Of a stretch of DNA of 64,000 nt, positions 43,655-52,367 are shown piece after piece. How positions within the stretch are numbered: position 1 is the stretch's first letter; each line of letters begins with the position of its first letter. The position numbers and the translations under genes were made by a program. This stretch comes from RYN-230 sp963711705 (lineage in GTDB: Bacteria; Actinomycetota; Actinomycetes; Streptosporangiales; Streptosporangiaceae): positions 186,001 through 250,000 of the forward strand of contig CAVQFM010000014.1 in assembly GCA_963711705.1 (NCBI GenBank). The letters run 5' to 3'. The notes under the pieces were generated by a model that was not told the DNA's origin, ran no database searches, and saw only the letters and a program-made list of their open reading frames with translations.

Positions 43655-43756
43655 ATGAGCATTCTGGGCACCCGGGTCGGGCGGACCGAGGCCCGGGTGC
43701 TGGTCACCCGGGCCCTGCAGGAAGCCGCACAGCCAGATCCCGAGGAGAGCCAGTGA
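43655..43756 (+). CDS. 33-residue leader ORF overlapping the methionine synthase-like gene
   Basis: ATG 43655 follows ATGGAGGTCGG and the ORF ends in a GTGA overlap with the next start, so translation would be coupled. The first residues MSILGTRVGRTEARVLVTRA resemble the N-terminus of molybdenum hydroxylase large subunits (MSILGxRVxRTEDPxLL), and the rest is Ala/Gln/Glu-rich. It may be a relic fused to a regulatory leader, or a genuine small protein. Evidence is ribosome site and spacing only. Confidence 0.5.
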   Translation: MSILGTRVGRTEARVLVTRALQEAAQPDPEESQ

Positions 43757-44871
43757 CCGCTCGTACCCGCCCGCCGTTCCGCGCCGATCACGTGGGCAGC
43801 CTGCTGCGCCCGGCCGGGCTGCTGGCCGACCGGGAGGCGTTCGCCGCGGGGCGGATCCCCGCCGAGCAGCTGCGGTCGGCTGAGGACGAGGCGATCGCCG
43901 GCGTGGTCAAGATGCAGGAGGAGGTGGGCCTGCAAGCGGCCACCGACGGCGAGTTCCGCCGGGCGTCCTGGCACATGGACTTCATCTACCAGATCGGCGG
44001 CATCGGCAAGGCCCCGGGAAACCTGGCGGTGAAGTTTCACAACCCGTCCGGGGACATCGAGTTCACCCCGGCCGCGATCGTGGTGGACAGCCAGGTCCGG
44101 CTGGATCACACGATCTTCGGTGACGACTTCAGGTACCTGCAGTCGGTGGTGACCTCGGCCGTGCCCAAGCTGACCATCCCGTCGCCGAACATGGTGCACT
44201 ACCGGGGCGGCGCGGCCATGATCAGCCCGGGGGTGTACCCGGACATCGAGGAGTTCTGGTCCGACCTGTCCGCGGCGTACGCGGCCGAAGTGGCCCGGCT
44301 GGCCGACCTGGGCTGCACCTACCTCCAGTTCGACGACACCAGCCTGGCCTACCTGAACGACCCGGCGCAGCGGGCCGAGATCGCGGCCCGCGGGGACGAC
44401 GCCGAGCATCTGCACCTGCGCTACATCAAGCAGGTCAACGACGCGCTGGCCGGGCGGCCACCCGGCCTCGCGGTGACCACCCACCTGTGCCGCGGCAACT
44501 TCCGGTCGTCCTGGGTGGCGTCCGGGGGCTATGACTACGTGGCCGAGGCCCTGTTCGGCGAGCTGGCCGTGGACGGGTTCTTCCTGGAGTACGACGACGA
44601 GCGGTCCGGTGGCTTCGAGCCGCTGCGGTTCGTCCCGCCCGGGAAGATGGTGGTGCTGGGCCTGGTCACGACCAAGCGCGGGGCGCTGGAGAACCCGGAC
44701 GACCTCAAGCGGCGGATCGACGAGGCCGCCCGGTACGTGCCGCTGGACCAGCTGTGCCTGTCTGGGCAGTGCGGGTTCTCCTCCACCGTGGAGGGCAACG
44801 CGCTCAGCTATGACGAGCAGGTGGCCAAGCTGGAGCTGATCGTCAGGGTCGCCCGCGAGGTCTGGGGCTGA
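43753..44871 (+). CDS. Cobalamin-independent methionine synthase-like protein (MetE C-terminal type)
   Basis: 372 residues from GTG 43753 behind GAGGAG. Single UROD/MetE-like barrel corresponding to the C-terminal half of MetE: RADHVGSLLRP at the start and ATDGEFRRASWHMDFIY. The zinc site is TTHLCRGNFRSSW, EYDDERSGGFEPL and SGQCGFSSTVEGN (His/Cys, Glu and Cys ligands). Such short proteins (YxjG/YxjH-like) transfer a methyl group from methyltetrahydrofolate or another donor to a thiol; no N-terminal MetE domain is encoded. No S-box or B12 element was recognised upstream. A hairpin terminator follows. Confidence 0.9.
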   Translation: MTARTRPPFRADHVGSLLRPAGLLADREAFAAGRIPAEQLRSAEDEAIAGVVKMQEEVGLQAATDGEFRRASWHMDFIYQIGGIGKAPGNLAVKFHNPSGDIEFTPAAIVVDSQVRLDHTIFGDDFRYLQSVVTSAVPKLTIPSPNMVHYRGGAAMISPGVYPDIEEFWSDLSAAYAAEVARLADLGCTYLQFDDTSLAYLNDPAQRAEIAARGDDAEHLHLRYIKQVNDALAGRPPGLAVTTHLCRGNFRSSWVASGGYDYVAEALFGELAVDGFFLEYDDERSGGFEPLRFVPPGKMVVLGLVTTKRGALENPDDLKRRIDEAARYVPLDQLCLSGQCGFSSTVEGNALSYDEQVAKLELIVRVAREVWG

Positions 44872-45375
44872 CCGGCACCCGGCCGGCCGCTGTGCTTTCT
44901 GCGGCCGGTGATGATTCAGTGCACTGAAATTAGATTTAGCTGCTAAGTAACCCTGGGGCAATTGTCCCTGATTTCTGCTTCAGTTTCGTTTCGCCAGGGA
45001 CTGAGGTATCGTCGGTTGCGTGCTCCTTCTTTCTTTCGCATCATTTCCCTAAATACGAAGATTCATCCGATGATCAACTATGCGCCGTGGCGGCTACCGC
45101 TTCCCGGCGGCCCGGCCACGCTGGCCGGCCACGGCCGGGACCTTGAGATCGGCCGTGCCCGGGGCAGTCTGCCCGGCAAGTGGCGTTTGCCCGGTGAAAT
45201 CCGTGCTGGTCCGGTGACCGTCACTCCTCGCGGCTCGCCCCGTTGCTGGTCAAGGTCAGTTAGCCGGAAACGGAGTTAGTTTTGTCTTACCCCCCCTTGA
45301 CAAGGGTTCAGACTGCTAGGCTCCCGGACGTCATGATCGGTTCGCCCCCGGCTCGTGGGGCGGGAGAGACCTGAG
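44872..45375. other. 504-base intergenic region, locally AT-rich
   Basis: Begins with the terminator at 44883-44908, followed by about 150 bases clearly richer in A/T than the surroundings (44915-45075). No ORF with domain content. The last 100 bases, including CCCCCCCTTGACAAGGG near 45290-45306, probably hold the promoter of the DUF397 gene. Possible site of past insertion. Confidence 0.5.
44883..44908 (+). terminator. Hairpin terminator after the methionine synthase-like gene
   Basis: CCGGCCGC and GCGGCCGG form a perfect 8-bp stem around TGTGCTTTCT, 12 bases after the stop. Good actinomycete-type terminator. Confidence 0.75.
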
Positions 45376-45651
45376 GTGGCTGTGGAAGATCCGGTGGGGC
45401 GCCCATTTTATGGGCGCGCTGGGGGTGGCAGTTCCGCGAATTTCGCGCAACCCGATCTGGGTTCCGCGGTCAGTTTCACATGGCAGAAAAGCTCGTATTG
45501 CGGGTATAACGGCGATTGTGTCGAGGTCGCCGATATGGGCCGCCAGATTGGTGTCCGGGACTCGAAGGCGGGCAGCGCCAGCCCGGTGCTGCGGTTCGAC
45601 CGGGCCGCCTGGGCCGCGTTCGTCACCGGCCTCAAGGGCGGCGCGCGCTAG
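45376..45651 (+). CDS. DUF397 protein (2)
   Basis: 91 residues from GTG 45376 (GGGAGAGACC upstream); the GTG at 45355 would add seven residues. DUF397 signature: SFTWQKSSYCGYNGDCVEVA, IGVRDSKAGSASPVLRFDRA and WAAFVTGLKGG. The N-terminal 30 residues are extra. It is convergent with, and 55 bases from, the XRE-DUF5753 gene at 45707-46585 instead of sitting downstream on the same strand, so the pair has separate promoters. Likely functional partner of that regulator. Confidence 0.9.
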   Translation: MAVEDPVGRPFYGRAGGGSSANFAQPDLGSAVSFTWQKSSYCGYNGDCVEVADMGRQIGVRDSKAGSASPVLRFDRAAWAAFVTGLKGGAR

Positions 45652-45706
45652 GCCGCCAGGCCCCGCGCACAGCTGAACCTGCGCGGGACACCTGGGTCAC
45701 TCGTGG

Positions 45707-46585
45707 CTAGGCCCAGGTCTCCCGCGCGGTCTTGTTGATGAGTTCCGACGACTGGGCTGGGTCCAGTGACTTCTCCAGCAGCCCCTCGAACGTCACCCGG
45801 TACCGGTAGGCCTGCTCCTCGTCTTCGAGGTAGTAGCTGCCGGTGAGGTGCTCGAGGTAGACGAGATCGCGCAGCGGCACGTCATGTACCTGGGGGAACT
45901 GCATGTGGGAGAAGCCGCCGGCCACCATGTGCTCGCCGTCTAGTGGCAGTACGCGCACCTCGATGCCGGCGGTGACGCTGGCCGCGTCGGACACCTCGGC
46001 CAGCCACAGCAGTTGTGCCCGCATGACCGCGTTATCGCCGAACCTGCGGTGCAGCACGGACTCGTCGATCACCACGGACAGGCCGAGTGGCGGGATCCGG
46101 CTGAGCACCTGCTGGCGGTTGCGCCGCAACTGTATCCGGCGTTCCACGTCTCCCGGCGGGAGCCGGAACATGGACTGGTAACCGAGGTGGACGGCCCGCG
46201 TGTAGGCCTCGGTCTGCAATAGGCCGGGTACGGCCAGCGGGTTCCAGTGCCAGATCGACCCGGCCTCCCGCTCGGCCGACAGGTACTCGGCGAAATCGGC
46301 GGGCATCCCGGCGGCGACCGGGCCGCGCCCGGTCCGGCTGGACTCGGTGGCCAGGGCCTGGAGTTCCTGGCCGTAGGCGGCGTCCACCTGGTACAGGTCG
46401 AGGAGTCTGGTGAGGTCAGCCGCTTTCACGCCGATCCGGTGCAGCTCGATCCGGCTGATCTTCGACCCGGACCAGCCCAGCTGCTCGGCCGCCTCGTCCC
46501 CGGTGAGCCCAGCCTGCTCCCGCAGCCGGCGCAGCTCGGCGGCGAGCCGGCGCTGCCGGACGGCCTGACTGCCCTGATCAGGCAT
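45707..46585 (-). CDS. XRE-family regulator with DUF5753 domain (WhiJ-like) 3
   Basis: 292 residues from ATG 46583-46585 behind GGAGGAGGCGG. HTH: LAAELRRLREQAGLTGDEAA, then EQLGWSGSKISRIELHRIGV. DUF5753: EYLSAEREAGSIWHWNPLAV, PGLLQTEAYTRAVHLGYQ and LRDLVYLEHLTGSYYLEDEE. It lacks the GWW segment between the domains that the two other copies in this window share. It converges on the DUF397 gene; no ATPase gene is adjacent. Confidence 0.92.
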   Translation of the reverse strand: MPDQGSQAVRQRRLAAELRRLREQAGLTGDEAAEQLGWSGSKISRIELHRIGVKAADLTRLLDLYQVDAAYGQELQALATESSRTGRGPVAAGMPADFAEYLSAEREAGSIWHWNPLAVPGLLQTEAYTRAVHLGYQSMFRLPPGDVERRIQLRRNRQQVLSRIPPLGLSVVIDESVLHRRFGDNAVMRAQLLWLAEVSDAASVTAGIEVRVLPLDGEHMVAGGFSHMQFPQVHDVPLRDLVYLEHLTGSYYLEDEEQAYRYRVTFEGLLEKSLDPAQSSELINKTARETWA

Positions 46586-46791
46586 CCATCCGCCTCCTCC
46601 AGCCGCGGGGCGATTCCAGCGACTGTAACTGTGCTGACTCACAGCGTAGTGCCAGGCGGGGCTCTAGATGAAGCTGGCATGACAGCTAGTCGTGCAATAT
46701 GCATTGCACCTTGCCCGGCCCGGAATGGTTCCGTTCAATGAAACCGAAAGGCCATTTCCGCGCCACCTGAGGGCGTATCCCGCCCTGGTCG

Positions 46792-48159
46792 TCAGCGGTG
46801 CACCGCGGCCAGCAGCGCGGCGTAGGACCGGACCAGGGCCGCGTGCTCCAGTGGGAGCAGCGGGCTGTCCGGATGGCAGCCTTCGGCCACCCACTGATCG
46901 GACAGGTCCATGGCCGCGGCGCGGTGCGCCGCCGCCGGGCGCACCTCGCTCTCTGGTACCCGGTAGAGGAACGCATACAGCCGGGCCACCGCGTCGACCA
47001 GCGGCTCCGCGGAATCCGCCGCGTGCTGGTGCTCCCGGTGCACCCGCCACCACTCGACCTCCAGCCGGGCCGCCTCGGTGACGTCCCGCGGCTCGCCGTA
47101 GGCGGCGCGGACCAGGCTGTAGAACCGGCGCATGCAGCGCCGCGCCCCGTCCGGGTCGTTGTCCGCGGGAGCCCACAGCTGGTTGCCGCGCAGCACCAGC
47201 CAGGCGCCGTGCAGCGTCCGGGGCCAGTCCATCCCGAAACCAGCCCGGACCAGGCTCACCGAGGCGCGCAGCACACCCAGCCAGTCCCGCCGGTAGTAGC
47301 CGACCCAGGCCCGGAACTCCAGGTCGGCCACTTTGACCGGGTCGAACGAGCGCAGCCTGCCCGGCGCCTGGCCCGCGCTGGCCCGGTGCCGGGTCAGCGA
47401 CCGGTGACCGGGCGCCGGGGACCGGGCCACCAGGCGGACGCCAAAGCCATGCATGGCCAGCCGCAGCAGCACCTGCCCCGGGCGGACCAGTTCGGCCACC
47501 CGCGCCCCGCTCAGCTTCTCCAGGTCGGCGAGCCGCTCCGCGTAGGCAGTGGCGCCGAGCGCGCGGGCCGCGTTCAGCTCCACCGCGTTGTCCCACACTT
47601 TGGCCCGGGACTCGCGCAGGAATCGGCGGCTGGCCGCCTGGTTCAGCGGCACGAGCAGGGAATCGGCCACCGAGCGCGGGCCCAGCTGGGCCAGTTCGGC
47701 GTCTTCGGCGCCGACCCGGCGGCTGAGCACCTCGTCGATCCGCCGGTGGTCGGCGCGGCGGCGGCTGGTGACCGCCGGGTCGTGGAATTCGCTGGTGCTG
47801 ATCACCGCCAGCAGCGCCTGCGGCAGGTCGTAGTTGATGTGCGCGTTCATGCCGAGCAGGACGTGCCGCAGCGCCGGGGCGGCCGGCTCGTCACGGGCCG
47901 CGCCGAACGCGATGGCCCACGGCTGCGGCACGGCATCGCCGCCGGCGTCGGCGCGCAGCGCGTCGAGGTAGCGGCGGGCGAAGGCGACATCCCAGCGCTC
48001 CACCCAGCCCGGGTCGCTGAACAGCCCGGCCCGCACCGCGTGCCGGACGGCGCGGGTGGTGCGCAGGTAGGTGGCGTGGAAGAAACGGCGCGCGTCACCG
48101 GCCGCCTCCAGGGGGACCAGCAGTTCTTCCATCTCCGAGATCAGCGCATCAATGCTCAC
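46792..48159 (-). CDS. DUF5995 protein fused to an oxygenase-MpaB-like or unknown C-terminal domain
   Basis: 455 residues from GTG 48157-48159, chosen for GGGGAGG five bases upstream. Residues about 1-235 match DUF5995: FFHATYLRTTRAVRHAVRAG, then LLGMNAHINYDLPQALLAVI and the basic RADHRRIDEVLSRRVGAED. After a basic linker (SPAPGHRSLTRHRASAGQAP) the second part reads YYRRDWLGVLRASVSLVRAG, TLHGAWLVLRGNQLWAPADN and EAARLEVEWWRVHREHQ. That part resembles a separate family found as its own protein in other actinomycetes. Both functions are unknown. No signal peptide. Confidence 0.7.
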   Translation of the reverse strand: MSIDALISEMEELLVPLEAAGDARRFFHATYLRTTRAVRHAVRAGLFSDPGWVERWDVAFARRYLDALRADAGGDAVPQPWAIAFGAARDEPAAPALRHVLLGMNAHINYDLPQALLAVISTSEFHDPAVTSRRRADHRRIDEVLSRRVGAEDAELAQLGPRSVADSLLVPLNQAASRRFLRESRAKVWDNAVELNAARALGATAYAERLADLEKLSGARVAELVRPGQVLLRLAMHGFGVRLVARSPAPGHRSLTRHRASAGQAPGRLRSFDPVKVADLEFRAWVGYYRRDWLGVLRASVSLVRAGFGMDWPRTLHGAWLVLRGNQLWAPADNDPDGARRCMRRFYSLVRAAYGEPRDVTEAARLEVEWWRVHREHQHAADSAEPLVDAVARLYAFLYRVPESEVRPAAAHRAAAMDLSDQWVAEGCHPDSPLLPLEHAALVRSYAALLAAVHR

Positions 48160-48519
48160 GGCCGCCTCCCCGTTACCCCGCTGCACACTGGCACCTACAG
48201 CTTGCCCGCTGCCGGGCGGGCTCGGCTAGCCCGGCCAGCCTGGGCAGCGGCTGCCCCGCCAGCACGGTCACGAGCAGGCGGGTGAAATCCGCCGCCCGGC
48301 CACCTGCATGACCCCCGGGCCTGGCGCACCACATCCCCCTCGGGGTCCTGCTCGTTCCCCTCGGCAATCTCCAGCTCCCTGCCTGGTCAACGAGGCTAGG
48401 CCGGAGCTGGCCGGGCTGGTTCCGCCGGGTGGGTGAGCTGTCCTACCCCATCGGCACGAGTTCGGCCGCCTGGATCAATGGCGGGGAGCGTGATTCACTC
48501 GTGGCAGGGGGTGGGTGAT
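48160..48519. other. 360-base intergenic region
   Basis: Between the divergent DUF5995 fusion and ppk2 genes. It contains a short Arg/Pro-rich open frame on the minus strand without support. It must hold both promoters, but no clear -35/-10 pair or repeat was found. Confidence 0.4.
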
Positions 48520-49413
48520 ATGACCCAGAAGAACACCCACAAGGGCCAGGCCGGCCCGGCGAAGACCAAAGCCACCGCCAAAGGCCAGAACGGCCGCGCC
48601 CAGGACGGCAAGGTGGTGCGCCTGCCCCGGCGGCCCTACGAGGCCGAGCTCTTCCGGCTGCAGGCCGAGCTGGTGAAGATGCAGGAGTGGGTGCGCACCG
48701 AGGGCGCCCGGATCGTGGTCATCTTCGAGGGGCGTGACGCGGCCGGCAAGGGGAGCACGATCAAGCGGGTCACCCAGTACCTGAACCCGCGGGTCGCCCA
48801 GATCGCCGCGCTGCCCGCGCCGACCGAGCGCGAGCAGACCCAGTGGTACTTCCAGCGCTACGTCGAGCACCTGCCTGCGGCCGGCCACATCGTGCTGTTC
48901 GACCGCAGCTGGTACAACCGGGCCGGGGTCGAGCACGTGATGGGCTTCTGCTCCAAGGAGGACTACGCCCGGTTCCTGCATCAGGCCCCGATCTTCGAGC
49001 GGCTGCTGGTGGAGGACGGCGTCCTGCTCCGCAAGTACTGGTTCTCGGTCAGCGACGCGGAACAGCAGGCGCGGTTCAAGTCGCGGCTCGAGGACCCGAT
49101 GCGCCGCTGGAAGCTGTCCCCCATGGACCTGGAGTCGGTCACCCGGTGGGAGGACTACTCCCGGGCCAAGGACGAGATGATGCTGCACACCGACATTCCC
49201 GAGGCCCCGTGGTATGTGGTGGAGAGCGACGACAAGCGGCGGGCCCGGATCAACACGATCGCCCATCTGCTGTCCACGATCCCCTATCACGACGTGCAGC
49301 GGGCGACGCTGAAGCTGCCGTCGCGGCCGGCCGCCAAGGGCTATATCCGGGTACCCCGGGAGATGCAGACTTACGTCCCCGATCACGCGGCCGCGCTGGA
49401 CGGCCACAAGTAA
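48520..49413 (+). CDS. ppk2: Polyphosphate kinase 2
   Basis: 297 residues from ATG 48520. After a Lys/Gln/Ala-rich N-terminal extension (1-35) comes the PPK2 core: Walker A FEGRDAAGKGS (about 69-79), lid EREQTQWYFQRYVEHLP, and Walker B VLFDRSWYNR with Asp128. Also FCSKEDYARFLHQAPIFERL and the SPMDLESVTRWEDYSRAKDE segment. Cytoplasmic enzyme transferring phosphate between polyphosphate and nucleoside diphosphates. The single-domain class I type usually favours NDP phosphorylation. Stand-alone gene. Confidence 0.95.
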   Translation: MTQKNTHKGQAGPAKTKATAKGQNGRAQDGKVVRLPRRPYEAELFRLQAELVKMQEWVRTEGARIVVIFEGRDAAGKGSTIKRVTQYLNPRVAQIAALPAPTEREQTQWYFQRYVEHLPAAGHIVLFDRSWYNRAGVEHVMGFCSKEDYARFLHQAPIFERLLVEDGVLLRKYWFSVSDAEQQARFKSRLEDPMRRWKLSPMDLESVTRWEDYSRAKDEMMLHTDIPEAPWYVVESDDKRRARINTIAHLLSTIPYHDVQRATLKLPSRPAAKGYIRVPREMQTYVPDHAAALDGHK

Positions 49414-49572
49414 CCGCCCGGCGGCCAGACGATCTTTCCTTGCCCGGCCGGGGGCTCCCGTGCGACGATTCTAGGCAGGCGGCCGGCCGTGCCCACGCCG
49501 CACCGGACAACGCAGAGTGGCACCGTTTGCCCGAACGACCACCTCTGATCCAGGGGGGAGCAACCCGTTGGC

Positions 49573-50349
49573 GTGGCTCGCAGCCAGGTGACCGCCGCCC
49601 CAGCCCAGGATGCCCGCCTGCGCGGCGAGCCGGTCGCGCGCGCTGTGTTCGCGGACCTGCCCGCCCGCTACGACCGGCTGGCCTACCTGCTGTCCTTCGG
49701 CCAGGACCGGCGCTGGCGGCGGGCCGTGGTCAGCCAGGCCGCCGCCGCCCGGCCGCACCTGGTGCTGGACGTGGCGACCGGCCCGGCCGGGATCGCCCTG
49801 TCGGTGGCCGGCCGGACCGGTGCCGACGTGGTCGGCGTGGACCTCAACGAGCCCATGCTGCGGGCCGGCCTGGCCCGTACCCGCCGGCCCGGCCAGCGCG
49901 GCCGGGTCCGGCTGGTCAACGGCCGGGCCGACGACCTGCCCTTCCCCGACGCCACATTCGACGCCATCACGTTCTCCTACCTGCTGCGCTACGTGGACGA
50001 CCCGGCGGCCACCGTGGCCGAGATGGCCCGCTGCCTGCGTCCCGGCGGCACCCTGGCCAGCCTGGAATTCTCCGTGCCGCCGCAGCCGCTGTGGCACGCG
50101 TCCTGGTGGCTGTACACCAGGCTGGCGCTGCCGGTGCTCGGCGGGCTGACCGGCGGCGCGGCCTGGTACCGGGTCGGCCGGTTCCTCGGGCCGAGCATCT
50201 CCGTGCACTACCAGCGGCACTCCCTCGATGATCACATCGCGGCGTGGCGGGCGGCCGGCCTGACTGACGTCGGGGTGCGGCTGATGAGCCTCGGCGGCGG
50301 GCTGATCATGTGGGGCCGCAAGGCCACCCCTGCAGGACCCGGGTCGTGA
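49573..50349 (+). CDS. UbiE/MenG-like class I SAM-dependent methyltransferase
   Basis: 258 residues from GTG 49573. UbiE-family order: FADLPARYDRLAYLLSFGQD, then RRWRR; motif I LVLDVATGPAGIAL; VGVDLNEPMLRAG; DDLPFPDATFDAITFSYLLR; ALPVLGGLTGG-type tail and YQRHSLDDHIAAWRAAGLTD. Normally this family C-methylates demethylmenaquinone. It is coupled by a GTGA overlap to a UbiA-like membrane protein and then a geranylgeranyl reductase, so a prenylated quinone or other isoprenoid is the likely substrate. It may be a paralogue instead of the main MenG. Confidence 0.85.
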   Translation: MARSQVTAAPAQDARLRGEPVARAVFADLPARYDRLAYLLSFGQDRRWRRAVVSQAAAARPHLVLDVATGPAGIALSVAGRTGADVVGVDLNEPMLRAGLARTRRPGQRGRVRLVNGRADDLPFPDATFDAITFSYLLRYVDDPAATVAEMARCLRPGGTLASLEFSVPPQPLWHASWWLYTRLALPVLGGLTGGAAWYRVGRFLGPSISVHYQRHSLDDHIAAWRAAGLTDVGVRLMSLGGGLIMWGRKATPAGPGS

Positions 50350-51071
50350 GCGCGCGGACCGAGAAGACAGCGTTCTACGCGCTGGGCCGCGGTACCGGGG
50401 GCTTCCGGGACTGGGTCACCCTGCTGCACCCGCCCTACACCCTGTGGCACCTGTCCTACGTGGCCATTGGCGCCGCGCTGGTGCCCGACCCGGTGCTGTG
50501 GCGGCTGGGCGGCACGCTGCTCGCGTTCTTCCTGGCCGTCGGCATCGGCGCGCACGCGCTCGACGAGCTGAACGGGCGGCCGCTGCGCACCGGCATCCCC
50601 AGCGTGCTGCTCGCGATCATCGCCGGGGTCTCCATCGCCGCCGCGATGGCGATGGGCCTGGTCGACGGCGGGCTGCGGCTGCTCCCGTTCGTGGTCCTCG
50701 GCGCGGTCCTGGTGTGCGGCTACAACCTGGAACTGCTCGGCGGGGTGCTGCACAGCGACGTCTGGTTCGGCCTCGCCTGGGGCGCGTTCCCGGTCCTGGT
50801 CGGCGCGTACGCCCAGCACTGGACGCTGCCGCTGCCGGCCCTGGTGGCCGCGCTGTTCGCCTTCTTCCTGTCCATGGGCCAGCGTTCGCTGAGCACCCCG
50901 GCGCGGGCCCTGCGCCGCCGGATCGCCGCGGTTTCCGTGCACGTCACCTGGCACGACGGCAGCGAGCAGGAACTCGGCCGGGCTGACCTGCTGGCCCCGC
51001 TGGAGCGCGCGCTGCGCTACTTCACCTGGGCGACCGGCACCCTGGCCGTCGCCCTGGTGCTGGCCCGGTGA
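50346..51071 (+). CDS. UbiA-like polytopic membrane protein
   Basis: 241 residues from GTG 50346. Six to seven hydrophobic helices (e.g. LGGTLLAFFLAVGIGAHALD, VLLAIIAGVSIAAAMAMGLV). A segment HALDELNGRPLRTGIPS resembles the first Asp-rich loop of UbiA prenyltransferases (NDxxDxxxRP) but keeps only one acidic pair. A second Asp-rich loop is not clear. It may be a degenerate prenyltransferase or an accessory membrane protein for the flanking methyltransferase and reductase. It overlaps both neighbours by 4 bases, so it belongs to the operon. Confidence 0.65.
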   Translation: MSARTEKTAFYALGRGTGGFRDWVTLLHPPYTLWHLSYVAIGAALVPDPVLWRLGGTLLAFFLAVGIGAHALDELNGRPLRTGIPSVLLAIIAGVSIAAAMAMGLVDGGLRLLPFVVLGAVLVCGYNLELLGGVLHSDVWFGLAWGAFPVLVGAYAQHWTLPLPALVAALFAFFLSMGQRSLSTPARALRRRIAAVSVHVTWHDGSEQELGRADLLAPLERALRYFTWATGTLAVALVLAR

Positions 51072-52367
51072 GCATGGCCAGCGGGCGGTTCGACGTGGTG
51101 GTCGCCGGGGCCGGGCCGCGGCAGCGTGGCCGCACTCGTGCTGGCCCGCGGCGGGGCCCGGGTCGCCCTGGTGGACAAGGCGGAGTTCCCCCGCGACAAG
51201 GCCTGCGGGGATCTGATCGGGCCGCGCGGTGTGGGCCTGCTGGACGAACTGGGCGTGTCCGTGCCCGACGCCGGGCAGGGCGCCGACCTGCTGGTGGTCG
51301 GACCGTCCGGGCACCGGTCCCGGCTGCCGGCCTTCCCCGGCCGTGCCTACCCGGGACACGGCGTGGTCGTGCCGCGGGTGGTGCTCGATGACGCGCTGCG
51401 CGCGGCGGCCGTGGCGGCCGGCGCCGAGCCGGTCCGGGCCCGGGTCAGCGCGGCCGACACCGGCCCGGACGGCCGGCTGCGCGCCTTGCTCGCCAGTGAC
51501 GGCCAGCGGCTGGAGGCCGACGCGTTCATCGGCGCGGATGGGGCGCTGAGCCCGGTGGCCCGGCTGGCCGGGATGCTGGACCCGGACACGGCGCTGTGGG
51601 GCTTCGCGATCCGCGCCTACCTGCCGGCCGAGGTGCCGCTGCCACTGCTGGTCCTGCTGGACGCCGCGCCGTGGCGCATCTACCCGGGCTACGGCTGGCT
51701 GTTTCCCGGCGAGAACGGCCAGGCCAACGTGGGCATCGGCGTCGGCCTGGGCACCCGGCGGCGGCAGGCCCCGCTGCGCGGGGACCTGGCCCGGTTCTGC
51801 GCCCAGCTCCGCTCGGCCGGCGACCTGGCCCCGGATGCGCAGCCGGGCCCGGTGACCGGCGGCTGGCTGCGGATGGGCGGCACCGGCGCGCCGCCAGCCG
51901 CGGGGAACGTGCTGCTGGCCGGCGACGCGGCCGGGCTGATCAACCCGCTGCAGGGGGAAGGCATCGCGCCCGCCATGGTCAGCGCGCGGCTGGCCGCGCA
52001 GTGCCTGCTGGCCAGCCCGGGCCAGGCGGCGGCCGCCTACACCGAGGCGGTGGCCGCCGCGTTCGGCGGGTATATGCCCGGCGCCGCCGCGCTACAGGCC
52101 ACGCTGCTGCGCCGGCCGCGGCTGGCGTCGGCCGGGGTCCGGCTGCTCACCGCGCCCGCGATGCGCCGGGTGATCGCGGGCACCTGGTCGCTGTACTGGA
52201 ACGGCCTGGTGGACGGGGCCAGCCCGCGGCCCGCCGCGTGGACCGGGTCCGCGGTGCAGCGGGTGGCCAGCGGCCTGGCCCGGCGCTGGCCCGCGGTCCC
52301 GCCGCGCTCCGCGCCCCCGGCCCCGCCCGCGCCGGCCCCGCTCCCCGACGCCCTCAATACGCCTTAA
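51068..52367 (+). CDS. Geranylgeranyl reductase-family FAD oxidoreductase, frameshifted
   Basis: About 432 residues from GTG 51068. FAD-binding loop VVVAGAGPxGSVAALVLARG; DKAEFPRDKACGDLIGPRGV carries the conserved CGD motif of geranylgeranyl reductases, followed by YGWLFPGENGQANVGIGV and LLAGDAAGLINPLQGEGIAP. One extra C near 51118 shifts the frame between GAGP and GSVAAL. The C-terminus is Pro/Ala-rich. It reduces isoprenyl double bonds of menaquinone tails, lipids or carotenoid precursors with FAD and NADPH or ferredoxin. Last gene of the three-gene unit. Confidence 0.88.

Noticed and set aside
45297..45322. TTGACA with downstream TAGGCT as a sigma-70-type promoter for the DUF397 gene
   Set aside because: The spacing is only about 14 bases, too short for a normal -35/-10 pair; kept only as a weak remark in the intergenic entry.
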